A stretch of 64,000 nucleotides of DNA, taken from Abelmoschus esculentus. Lineage: Eukaryota > Streptophyta > Magnoliopsida > Malvales > Malvaceae. Below, in pieces: positions 12,917 to 22,269 of the stretch. The stretch's first letter is position 1. Each line of letters begins with the position of its first letter. The position numbers and the translations under genes are program-made. A model generated the notes under the pieces. It made no database searches and was not told where the DNA came from. It saw only the letters and a list, made by a program, of their open reading frames with translations. Where the stretch lies: NCBI GenBank assembly GCA_035048815.1, contig JAUCBN010000036.1, positions 6,954,001 through 7,018,000 on the forward strand, in the 5' to 3' direction.

Positions 12917-15550
12917 TTATTTTAAAAACAAGACATAAAAACATAAAATACTGAAAATAAAACATAACAACAAAAAATACTGAAAATAACAATATGTTAC
13001 TTGTGGAGTGCATGTGAATGCATCTCCCACTTTCATTATCTCTTTTTGGCCCGTATCTTCCTTCACGTGTTGGCCAGTCCCTTCATAACATTCGAATTTT
13101 TCTTTGGGTTTTATTCATTTATCGAACAGTCTGCCGAGCGTGCTGCCCAGGCAGGACGTTTTAGTACCCTGGTTTGGTGTATGGAGAGCCTTATATTCTA
13201 CTGGAGCGTCTGAATGTGTAAGATTATGGAAGGTGTTCAACTTGACTTGTTGATCATTTATCCGCATTGTGAGCTCACCATTTTCTACATCGATGATGGT
13301 GCGTCCAGTAGCAAGGAAAGGTCGACCCAATATGATCGGTGCATTGTCATTGGCCTCACAGTCAAGGACAAGAAAGTCGGCAGGAAATATAAACTTGTCG
13401 ACCTTGACCAGAATGTCCTCAACTTTGCCTTCGGGGTGCACATAGGACCGATCTGTAAGTTGGAGCAGTACTGTTGTTGGTTTTGCCTGCCCTATTCCAA
13501 GTTTTTGAAAAACTGATTTGGGCATTAGGTTGATGCTTGCTCCCAAGTCACATAGGGCCTTTCCTTTATAACCATCCCCAATCGCACAGGGGATTGTAAA
13601 GCATCCAAGATCCTTTAGCTTAGGCGGCATGCGATTATGCAGCATGGCCATGCAACCTTCAGTGGCTGCCACCGTTTCAAATTCCCCTAGCCTCCGTCAT
13701 TCGAATACTATGTCCTTTAAGAACTTGGCATAGTTGGTCATTTGTTCAATAGCCTCAACTAGTGGCAAGTTGATATGGACTTGCTTCAAGATGTCTAGGA
13801 ATTTCTGAAATTGGTGCTCCTGTTTGTGCTTTTTTAACCTCTGTAGGAAAGGAGGTGGTGGTCTTATGTCCTCCAGGTTTCCTTGGATATTGAGTTTAAT
13901 ACCTGGGGTAAACTTATCTGTAGTTGCCTCGACAGGTGTTTCTGGTACTGCTGATTCTGTTGGTTCTGTTGCAGTGGCAGTGCTTTCGACAGGGTCCTGC
14001 TCAGCTTCTGAGTTCTCATGATGTTGTTTTTCTGGTTGGACTCTATCGGTTGAGGTCCCTTCTTTATCTTTTAATTGTAGGCCACTTCTTGTTGTAATTA
14101 CCTTGTATTGCTCGTGGCCTAACACCTTAGCAACTTCAGTATTGCTAGGTAAACCCCCTGGTGGTCGAGTGTTTTATCGTTGGGCGAATTGACCAACTTG
14201 GGTTTCTAAAAACTTGATCGTAGCCTCCTAGTTCTGCAGTCTCATCTCAGTTCGGTTCATGAAGGCGTCACTATGCTTCATGAAGCGACTATTCTCGGTT
14301 ATGTATGCTGTGAGAGAATCTGCCAATGCGTTCAGAGACTACTGCTGTTGTACCTGCTGTTGTGGCATGGACTGCTGAGTGTGCTGCTGCGATAGGTTCT
14401 GATTTTTGTGCTGGAATCCAGGGGCTTGATTAATTGTATTTAAGGCATTGTTAGGGTTACTTCATGAAAAGTTTGGATACCTTTTCCAGGATGGGTTGTA
14501 ATTGTTGGATATCATTTGATTGTTCCTGTTATAGTTTCCAACATATAAGCTGGTTTCCTCATCTTGCATGTAATCCGATGAGTTAACTGCCTTAACCTCA
14601 TGTATGTTTCTCTGGGCTTGCATATTCTGAACCATCTTAGTTAGAGAAGCCAATTGTGCTACCACCGAACTGTGTGTATCTAATTCATGGGCTTTGGCAT
14701 GACGTCTCATTCCTCCTCGCCTTGATGTGGGAAATTGGAAGTCGTTCCTTGCGATTTTGTTCAGAATTTCAATGGCCTCCGCGGGTACTCTATCCAAAAG
14801 TGTCCCATTCGCAGAAGCGTCTAGCATCATCCTTGTGGAGGCATTGGTAGCATTATAAAACATAGAGACTTGCATCCACAAGGGAAAACCATGTAGTGGG
14901 CATTTGTTTAACAATTCTCTGTAATGTTCTCATGCCTCATATATTGGTTCATCCTTATCTTGCCGGAATGATATGATTTCATTACGGATACGATCATAGA
15001 GATTTGTCGGATTAAACCTCATAATAAATTCTCGGCAGAGTTCCTCCCAAGATCCTATAGATCCTGCTGGGATACCATTCAACCAAGTTTTCTCCCTATC
15101 CCTCAGTGAATAGGGGAACAATTTTAATCGTAAAATATCTTCATGGACTCCTTGAATCTTGAAAGAATTGCACACTTCCATGAAATATTTAAGATGTTGC
15201 CTTGCATCGTCAGTAGCAGACCTACTAAACTGTCCAATTGTGTTCAACATGTTGAACATTACTGGTTTAAGCTCAAAGTGAGTTGCTTCAATTTCTGGGG
15301 TGACTACGCTAGAGTTAAGTCTGTTTAGATCTTCCACCAGATAGTCTCTAGTAGTGGGCTGCCTCGGCAATGGTTGCGGCAGTGGCTGCTGTGGCATTGC
15401 AGGTGGCAGTACATTATGATCAACAAGTGGAATTTGTCCTCTTGGTGGATCAACCATGACTTGAAACAGGTTACGCCTCAGATGGTGTCTGGTGCATTCA
15501 ATTTCAGGATCCAATTCGTACAATAGACCACTCGGGTTTGCCCTGGTCAT
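12917..15550 (-). pseudogene. At-C gag-protease frame
   Basis: One continuous frame from the ATG at 15550 to 12917, broken only by substitutions and not by frameshifts. The gag part (about 15550-14200) has FELKPVMFNMLNTI, the capsid segment LFPYSLRDREKTWLNGIP, and a Gln-rich tail. The aspartic protease part has the active-site segment ALCDLGASINLMP (Asp kept) at about 13540-13580 and the later IILGRPFLATGRT at about 13310. The frame then runs on for about 85 codons to VGDAFTCTPQVT. There the stop used by At-A and At-B is TAT, so reading continues to 12917. Most internal stops are explained by C-to-T or G-to-A changes: Trp to TGA at 14930 and 14462, CAG to TAG at 14341, and CGA to TGA at 13697 and 13115. 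No RT follows. Confidence 0.85.
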
Positions 15551-15659
15551 ATACCAAAGAAGTCAAAGTTAATAAAAATTAAATAAATAATTAGAATTAA
15601 AGTTAGATAAAGAATGGTTAAAGAGAAAGAAAATAAAGAAAACAAAATTTAATTGTCAA

Positions 15660-15677
15660 TCCCCGACAACGGTGCCA
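15660..15677 (-). other. At-C primer binding site (tRNA-Asp type)
   Basis: Minus strand TGGCACCGTTGTCGGGGA, with two mismatches to the tRNA-Asp complement found in At-A. Confidence 0.8.
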
Positions 15678-15683
15678 AAAACT

Positions 15684-16485
15684 TGATGCGTGCAATAAAA
15701 GCGCAATTGAGTTGCAAGTGTACACGTCGTCAAGTAATAAAGTGATAAGTATATCGTGTATCGTCTCCACAAGGATTGATATACTTAATATGTCTCCCCT
15801 TGTTCCCTTGCTCCTGAAAGATAAAATAGAAACACAAATAAGTGGATTTGTTTAACTAACTAAATAATTAAATAACAAAATTTAAAATAAAAGGTTGAGA
15901 ACGATATAGAGAAAGTAAATAGGATCCAGCTGCGTCAATCAGTGGATTTGATTGATCTTCTTCTTGTCCAATGCAATTACACAACACTGCTTCGACAGTA
16001 CTGTAGATACAGCCTCGGCAGCATTAGTGTTCTCTGTCGCGGCAATCTCTTGCTCTTGGGTAGAGGCATCAAAGTTTAGCAAAGTGTCCATAGATGACTC
16101 CGTTTATCTCTAAGTCAGAGCGCTATTGATGACTGGTCCTTGACGATACCTCTCAGCGCAAATCAACGATACCCACCAACCAATCCAACACTTATTTTAG
16201 CTGCTGAAACTCTTAACCTATCTCTAGGTCGAGTTAGTGTCTATAACACCGTACTTATCCCTTTCGTGAATCTACACCTCTCGATGCTAGATAAATATAT
16301 TACTTACAAACTTCTCTCTCGAGCTTGAATGCAAGAACAAGGAATGACAATAGGATAAGCAAACTTTGATATTGTTATTGCATTAGAACAAAAAAACAAG
16401 AAACAATCTCTTCTCACTAATATCTACAACCTTCACCTATCCCTAAGAAATTTAGAATATAACGTCGATAGGTACAATTCTTAGA
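15684..16485 (-). repeat. At-C 5' LTR, outer end deleted
   Basis: Matches 8793-9595 of the complete LTR from its inner end, then stops in the middle at about 16483. The join to At-D carries a short copy (AATATAACCTTCACCTATCC) of sequence found 40-50 bp earlier, which looks like filler DNA from end joining. Confidence 0.8.
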
Positions 16486-16881
16486 ATATAACCTTCACCT
16501 ATCCCCGAATTCACAGTCGACCTTTCAATTCCTCATTAGTATCCATTTGCCCCTGCTTGATCAGCCACAGTCTTTGCCATAGTACCATTATCTCCTGCTG
16601 CCATTATTGTCGTTGCTGCAACCGAACCCTTTTTTGCCAACTCAACAACTACAATAATGAGGACTAACTCCGTACATCGAGCTACTACACCAAAGGTCTC
16701 TAGTCCTTTAGATTATAGTAGTTCCTCAAATGACATAGAGTCTCCCGTGAAAGTAGTAGAGGACTACCTTACCTCGATGCAAACCAGTAAGAAGAGAAAA
16801 GTCACAGCCTCTACCACAACAACCTCCCCAATCAACACGGAGACAGAGGATGAACCAATGCTAGACCTTACTCCCATCTGA
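16486..16881 (+). pseudogene. At-D ORF2, C-terminal remnant
   Basis: A low-complexity tail rich in Ser, Thr and Pro with an acidic end; the last open stretch is 16657-16881, ending EDEPMLDLTPI. I place it as the At-D ORF2 C-terminus by position: the next segment (about 17100) reads like the sequence just after ORF2 in At-A and At-B (a GCATTGAGGATAAT run, then GAGTTTGG). By similarity alone it could not be recognised. Confidence 0.45.
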
Positions 16882-17124
16882 GTCCAGCCACCACGCTATG
16901 CTAAGAAGACAATGATCAGACTGCCGAAGGTAGTAGCTTCACAGCTACCTAAGACCCACCAAAAGCTTTTAATCGATAGTAATTTTGAGGATTCCTTCGT
17001 ATCCTCTACATTTTAAGGGCGGTAATATTTTGTAGATTTCTTCTTTTGATTTCTAATCGTATTAGCTTTATATATTTTGTCCCTTATCTATTTTTATACA
17101 TGCATTGAGGATAATGCATCCTTC

Positions 17125-17141
17125 GAGTTTGGTGGAGTATT
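17125..17141 (+). other. At-D internal polypurine-like site
   Basis: GAGTTTGGTGGAGTATT, shortly after ORF2, corresponds in position to the internal polypurine copies of At-A, At-B and At-C. Confidence 0.45.
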
Positions 17142-17472
17142 GATCTTAATCTTGTAATATGTAATTATCTCCTATGTATGGAAATATTTAGACTATCTAA
17201 TTACTATCTTAATTTCTGTCTTTTTCAATAATTTCAAATTGATGCAAATTTTTTTATAGTTTTTTGAATTTTATTGAAACTGCCTTGACAATAATATATT
17301 CTCTAGCCGTCGCAGTTTGCACTATTCACTAGACTTGAAGTCAGAAAGGTCTCTTAGGATTAGTACTTAGGATTAGACTTAAGCCTGAAATTATATAAAC
17401 ACTACTAGTCTTAGTTGATTTTAAAAGTTCTTTTCTTTAAAAAGTAATAAGGACTTAGCCTTAGATTTTAAA

Positions 17473-17579
17473 TAGAGGTGCCTATCACTGGCTCTAGTCT
17501 AGTCCATAGAGGTGTCCATCACTGGCTCTAGGACTTGATCTCTTTCCCACTTGCTTGAAGTGCCTGAAATTTGCTCTAA
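17473..17579 (+). other. At-D hairpin triplet (partly degraded)
   Basis: Hairpin 1 at 17473-17496 (TAGAG, 14-nt loop, CTCTA), hairpin 2 at 17507-17530 (same stem, 14-nt loop), and hairpin 3 at 17554-17579, where the arms have decayed but the 14-nt spacing is kept. Spacing is tighter than in At-A. Confidence 0.55.
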
Positions 17580-17590
17580 TAAGAATAGTT

Positions 17591-18307
17591 AACACCAATT
17601 TCATGAAATTATCTATTATTTGGTACAAAACAATTACATTTGATAGTTTTCTTACATAGAAACCACCTCATAGGAAATCTAGAAAGAATAACGAATACAG
17701 GGAACTAAGGCTAAATTGTAGATAAGCATCCGCCACGGTAGTACTTTGGAGGCCACGATAGTAGATTAAAGATAATAACTGGTGCTCGATAGATAGAGAT
17801 AAATATGTCAATTCGGATAAACACAATGCTAGAATAAACAGAAGCGAAAAGATAGAGTCAAGCCATGGTCAAAGTCAAAGCGGAAATATATGAGTTATTT
17901 TAGGAAATAAAATAAAGTGTTATTGTTTAATAAGGATTTGTATTCTTTTCCTTTTAGAATTCTTTCCTTTTATGAAAGACTTTAGCCCAGGCTTGGCCTA
18001 TATAAGCCATTTATTAGGGTAAGTAGAGAACAAGTCGGGTTCTCATAGTAAAACCTAAAGCTGCCGACAAAGCTATCATGTTCTAAATCCCCATCGAGGC
18101 TTAGGTTGTTTGTGGAGTAGTTGAAGTAGAATGTTGTATCTATTTGATATTTATTAATACAAACTTTATTTTCATAGTTTATTTTCTCTTGGCGTTCTTC
18201 TTTGCATATGAGCTCGATATGATAGTATGTGAAGAAAAACTTATTTGTCTAATATCGGGAGAGTTAGACTCACAAAACGAGAGAATAAAATCATTGCTCA
18301 AGGGCAT
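17591..18307 (+). repeat. At-D 3' LTR, left part
   Basis: Matches the 5' LTR from about 5675 to 6388. The first about 110 bp of the LTR and the polypurine tract before it are deleted. The right part resumes at 32811 after the Cop-E insertion. Confidence 0.75.
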
Positions 18308-18308
18308 T

Positions 18309-19334
18309 TGTAGAACTAATATTTTGATATAATAATTGAAAAATAGTTTTGGACTAATCTAAAAAGATTTCAAAAATGGTTCTTATGTCCAAACTACTTG
18401 AAAATATATTTAAGATGTTTTTGAGAGATTTTAAATATGTTTTAAATGATTTAAAGAAACCAAAAATGTTTTTTAACCCAGGTGTTTCGATACAGCCATG
18501 TTTTCAAAGACAAAATCACAGTGGTATCGATACCTTTTTCGATACCTTTTCACCATTGTGAGGTTTGGTTTCAATACCTGTTTCGATACACCCTCAATGG
18601 TCATAAATGATTTTATGAAAAAATACAACAGCTAGGAGCGGTATCGATACTAGTATTGATACCTATTCATAATTGCAGGTTCAACGACTATTTCCCAAAA
18701 TAGTTGTTTCGATACCGGTTTTAGGGGTATTGATACCTCCTATACTAGAAGAGGAAATATGACTTGAAATCAGCTCCAAATTGATCCCAATGGTCACCGA
18801 TGGCTAAAAGCTCACTTGGGATGATAAAAGTAAGCCTCAAGCATCAAGAGAAGAAAAATGCTTCATTGGAAACAACATTATGATTCAAGAATTATCTTAG
18901 AGCTTAATTCTCACATTTTTGGATAGACAAACACTTGTGAGCTAAATTGTCAATGTATGTTTAAGTGTATTAGTATTGAGTGAGAGCTTTAGATTGCAAA
19001 CATTAGCCTTGTTAGAAGGATTACAAGTTTCCCTAAGTTTTTCTCTTGTTTGAGAGGGTTCCCAAAGTTTGGGTTGTGAACTTTGGATGCTTGATTCGGT
19101 TTTGAATCAAGGTTTGTAAGGTTATCCCTTTAGCCTCAAAAGAACGAAATTCTTAGTGAATTTGAGAAATCCTTAGTAGAAAGCTAAGGTAGTTGATGTA
19201 GGCGTGATCGAACTACTATAAATCCTTGTGTTCATTGTCTATCTTTTGCTTCCACCACAAACATCCAAATTACCGATTCTCCATCACTTGGCATGCTTAA
19301 ATCGGTTGTGAATCAAGCCCCTTCAAGCCCAATA
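18309..19334 (+). repeat. Cop-E 5' LTR with CGATAC motifs
   Basis: 1026 bp. The first third (18480-18740) holds at least six exact CGATAC motifs, including TATCGATACC forms; the remainder is pyrimidine-rich. It matches the 3' copy at 20655-20756 plus 32045-32809. Confidence 0.8.
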
Positions 19335-19336
19335 AT

Positions 19337-19348
19337 TGGTATCATATC
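19337..19348 (+). other. Cop-E primer binding site (tRNA-iMet type)
   Basis: TGGTATCATATC right after the 5' LTR, close to the usual copia complement of initiator tRNA-Met, TGGTATCAGAGC. Confidence 0.7.
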
Positions 19349-19426
19349 AAGGCTCAATCGAGGAGGATTAACATCCTATTGAGAAGATCCTGTAAGCTCG
19401 ACCAATTACCGATCAACCGATATTCC

Positions 19427-20650
19427 ATGGATCAATCCATTGAGAAGCCACCATTCTTTGATGGGTCCAAATACTCCCAATGGAAGATAAGGATGAACTA
19501 TTTCATCAACTCAAGAGACTACAAGCTATGAGATATAGTTGAAGATAGACCGTTTGTGCCAAAAGGAACGAAGGCGGAATGGAGTATGGAAGACTGCAAG
19601 AACATGGTGCTTAATCACAAGGCTTTTCACATTCTTGTTTGTGTATTCCACTCAAGCATATATGAGATGATCTCTTCTTGTGAGAGTGCAAAGAAGTTTG
19701 AGAAAAGCTCGAAGTTACATACGAGGGGACAAACGAAGTAAAGGAGACCAAGATTGGACTCCTCAATCAAGAGTATGAGAACTTCAAGATGAATCCTGAA
19801 GAGGACATAGTAAAGATGTTCGATAGATTCTCCACCATCACAAATGAACTTAGAGGATATGGAGAAATCATTCCGGAGGAGAAGTTTGTTCGAAAGCTTA
19901 TCTTTTCCCTTCCCGAGTCATGGGACTCAAAAAGGACTGCCATCATCGAAGCAAAGAATTTGAAGATTCTTAAGCTTGATGAACTCATGGGGTTACTCCT
20001 CACACATCAAATATTGATGAATGGAAGATAATAGAAGAAGAAAAAGGAAGAGATTAGATCGATGGGGAAGAAAAAGGTCCAAGATCTTGGTATAAATGTC
20101 AACACCATTGCTCTCAAATCCTCCAAATGCATCCACTTTAAAGATTTAAGTGAGGAGGATAGTGAAAAAGATGAAGAGCTTGCCCAACTCTTCATTGACT
20201 TCGATAGATTCGTGAGGAACAAAAGTAGAAAATCTTTAAAGCACGAATCAAATAAGAAGATGAAGGATTCCCACAAGTCTATCATGAAGAGATCATCTTC
20301 AAAGAAGCAAGCATATGTGGCTACTGGGAGTGATGAGGACTCCACCCAAAATGAATAAGCCAACCTGTGCTTGATGGCCCTCAATGAGGGGAGGTAGCTT
20401 CTAACTCTCAAACTTTAAATTCTTATTCATTTGATGAGTTGCAAGAAGCTTATGATAAATTGGTTTTTAATTTCAAAATTACATTTTCAAAGAAAAAAAA
20501 TTGATTTCAAAGTTGAAAATTGAAAATGATTTACTTTTGAACAGCAATTTGGAATTTGAAGCAAAAATGAAAGATTTTGAACTTAAAATTTTCGATTTAC
20601 AAAATTTGCTTCAAACAATGAAGAAAGATCATCAAATGGCTTTAGATACA
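19427..20650 (+). pseudogene. Cop-E gag (UBN2-type copia capsid), broken
   Basis: Starts at ATG 19427 (MDQSIEKPPFFDGSKYSQWK), the usual N-terminus of copia gag. A stop replaces a codon near 19530, a frameshift lies between about 19700 and 19790, and two stops follow at about 20029. The central UBN2-like part is clear at 19789-20028 (FSTITNELRGYGE, then SLPESWDSKRTAII). A Lys/Ser/Asp-rich linker (20062-20358) and a coiled-coil-like stretch (20501-20640) follow. I see no CCHC zinc knuckle before the sequence joins the 3' LTR. Capsid function is expected for the family; this copy cannot make it. Confidence 0.75.
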
Positions 20651-20654
20651 CCTT

Positions 20655-20756
20655 CAAGGTGTTTTGATACAACCATGTTTTCAAAGGAAAAATCACAGTG
20701 ATATCGATACCTGTTTTGATACCCTTCACCACTGTGAGGTTTAGTTTCGATACTTG
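20655..20756 (+). repeat. Cop-E 3' LTR, left fragment
   Basis: Corresponds to about 18480-18580 of the 5' LTR. Its start (about 170 bp) is missing, and gag runs straight into it. It ends in ACTTG, the target duplication of At-A. Confidence 0.7.
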
Positions 20757-22127
20757 TGATGAGTGCCTAAAAGGCAGTTATTTACTACCCTTCCCATGGT
20801 ACTTTATGCATCTATTATACACCAACTTGAACCGAATGATGAACTCTTTGCTCAAATATTAGATATTCCGTTATCATCAATTACAAAGTTAATATTAATA
20901 GAGAATACAAATATTATTATAATTTCTATACATGCAGGAATATCCAGAGCCGAAGCGGCAGAAAAGCAGTATTGAGGCCGCGGTAGAAGCATGGCCGCGG
21001 CAGAATCCAGTGTGGCAGCACCAACAATGGAGGCGCAAAGAAAGATAAACATATAGAGAATATTCTGGAAGACACAGCGCATCAATTGGACCAGGCTAGC
21101 GTGCTAAAAGCCCAATTCAAAGACCAAGCGGGAAAACCCTTCTAGAAGGCGGCTAAACTTGGAAATATCAGAATCCTTGAAGAAGACTTATTCCCTACTC
21201 CAATTTGAAGTCTATTTAGGAAAGGTTTGCCCTAGGTTAAGACTATAAATATCCTAGCTGGCCACATTGTCTATGAGAGCCGATTTGAAGAGAAAACCCT
21301 TCCTCCCTAAGAATTGTACTTACACGATAATATGTTCTAAATTCTTAGGGATAGGTGAAGATTGTTGATATTAGTGAGAGGAGATTGATTCTTGTATCTT
21401 TGTTCTTATGCAATAAAATCAAAGTTTGCTTATCCTATTGCCATTCTTTGTTCTTGTATCCAAGCCCGAGAGGGAAGTTTGCAAGTAATCTATTTATCTA
21501 GCATCGAGAGGTGTAGATTCACGAAATGGATAAGTACGGTGTTGCAGACACTAACTCGGCCTGTACTCCTGTGGATGCACTAGGAGATGGGTTAAGAGTT
21601 TCAACAGCTAAAAGAAGTGTTGGATTGGTTGTTGGTTATCTTTGATTTACGCCGAGAGGTATCGTCAAGGACTGGGCATCAACAGTACTTTGACTCAGAG
21701 ATGAGCGGAGTCACTTACGGACACTTTGCTGAACTTTGATACTTCTATCCACGAGAAAGAGATTGTCGCGGCAGAAGAGCACCAGCGTTGCCAAGGCAGT
21801 ATCTGCAGTACTATCGAAGCAGTATTGTGCGATTGCATTAGACAAGGAGAAGATCAATTGAATCCACTAATTGACGCAACTGGATCCTACCCACTTTCTC
21901 TATAATTGTTCTCAACTCTTTATTTTATGTTTTGTTATTTAGTTAGTTAGTTAGATAAAACAAATCAGCTTATTTGTGTCTTTATTTTATTTTCAGGAGC
22001 AAGAGAATGAAGGAAGACATATTAAGTATACTAATCCCTGTGGAGATGATACACGATATACTTATCATTTTATTACTTGACGACGTGTACACTTGCACTC
22101 AAAATAACGCTTATACCACGCCTATCA
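20757..22127 (+). repeat. At-A 5' LTR
   Basis: TGATGAG to CTATCA. A TATA box (TATAAATA, 21244-21251) and an AATAAA signal (21412-21417) suggest U3 of about 520 bp, a short R, and U5 of about 690 bp. Three GCGGCAG/GCCGCGG motifs lie at 20950-21005. Confidence 0.92.
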
Positions 22128-22133
22128 TGATTT

Positions 22134-22151
22134 TGGCGCCGTTGCCGGGGA
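22134..22151 (+). other. At-A primer binding site, tRNA-Asp
   Basis: TGGCGCCGTTGCCGGGGA, six bases after the LTR, is a full complement of the 3' end of plant tRNA-Asp as I know it, and is characteristic of Athila-type elements. Confidence 0.9.
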
Positions 22152-22269
22152 TTGGCAACTGAATTTTGTTTTCTTTAATTTTCTTGCTCTCTAATTATTA
22201 GTTTTCTAACTTTAAGTTTAATTTTATCTATTTTATTTTTGTTTTTATTAATTTTTGTTTATTTAGTTT

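Larger units (their letters stand above)
8793..16485 (-). mobile_element. At-C: non-autonomous Athila-like element inserted in At-D
   Basis: Reverse orientation. Order on the minus strand: truncated 5' LTR (16485-15684), primer site (15677-15660), gag-protease (15550-12917), TATA box (12717-12710), ORF2 (12555-11022), internal polypurine copy (10935-10921), three hairpins (10576-10417), polypurine tract (10141-10127) and a complete 3' LTR (10126-8793). There is no reverse transcriptase or integrase sequence. The outer part of the 5' LTR (about 530 bp) is missing; one deletion seems to have removed it together with the middle of the At-D host element, so no target duplication can be checked. 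Confidence 0.88.

Noticed and set aside
22134..22151. A tRNA gene at the primer binding sites
   Set aside because: Only the 18-nt complement of a tRNA 3' end is present, with no cloverleaf around it.
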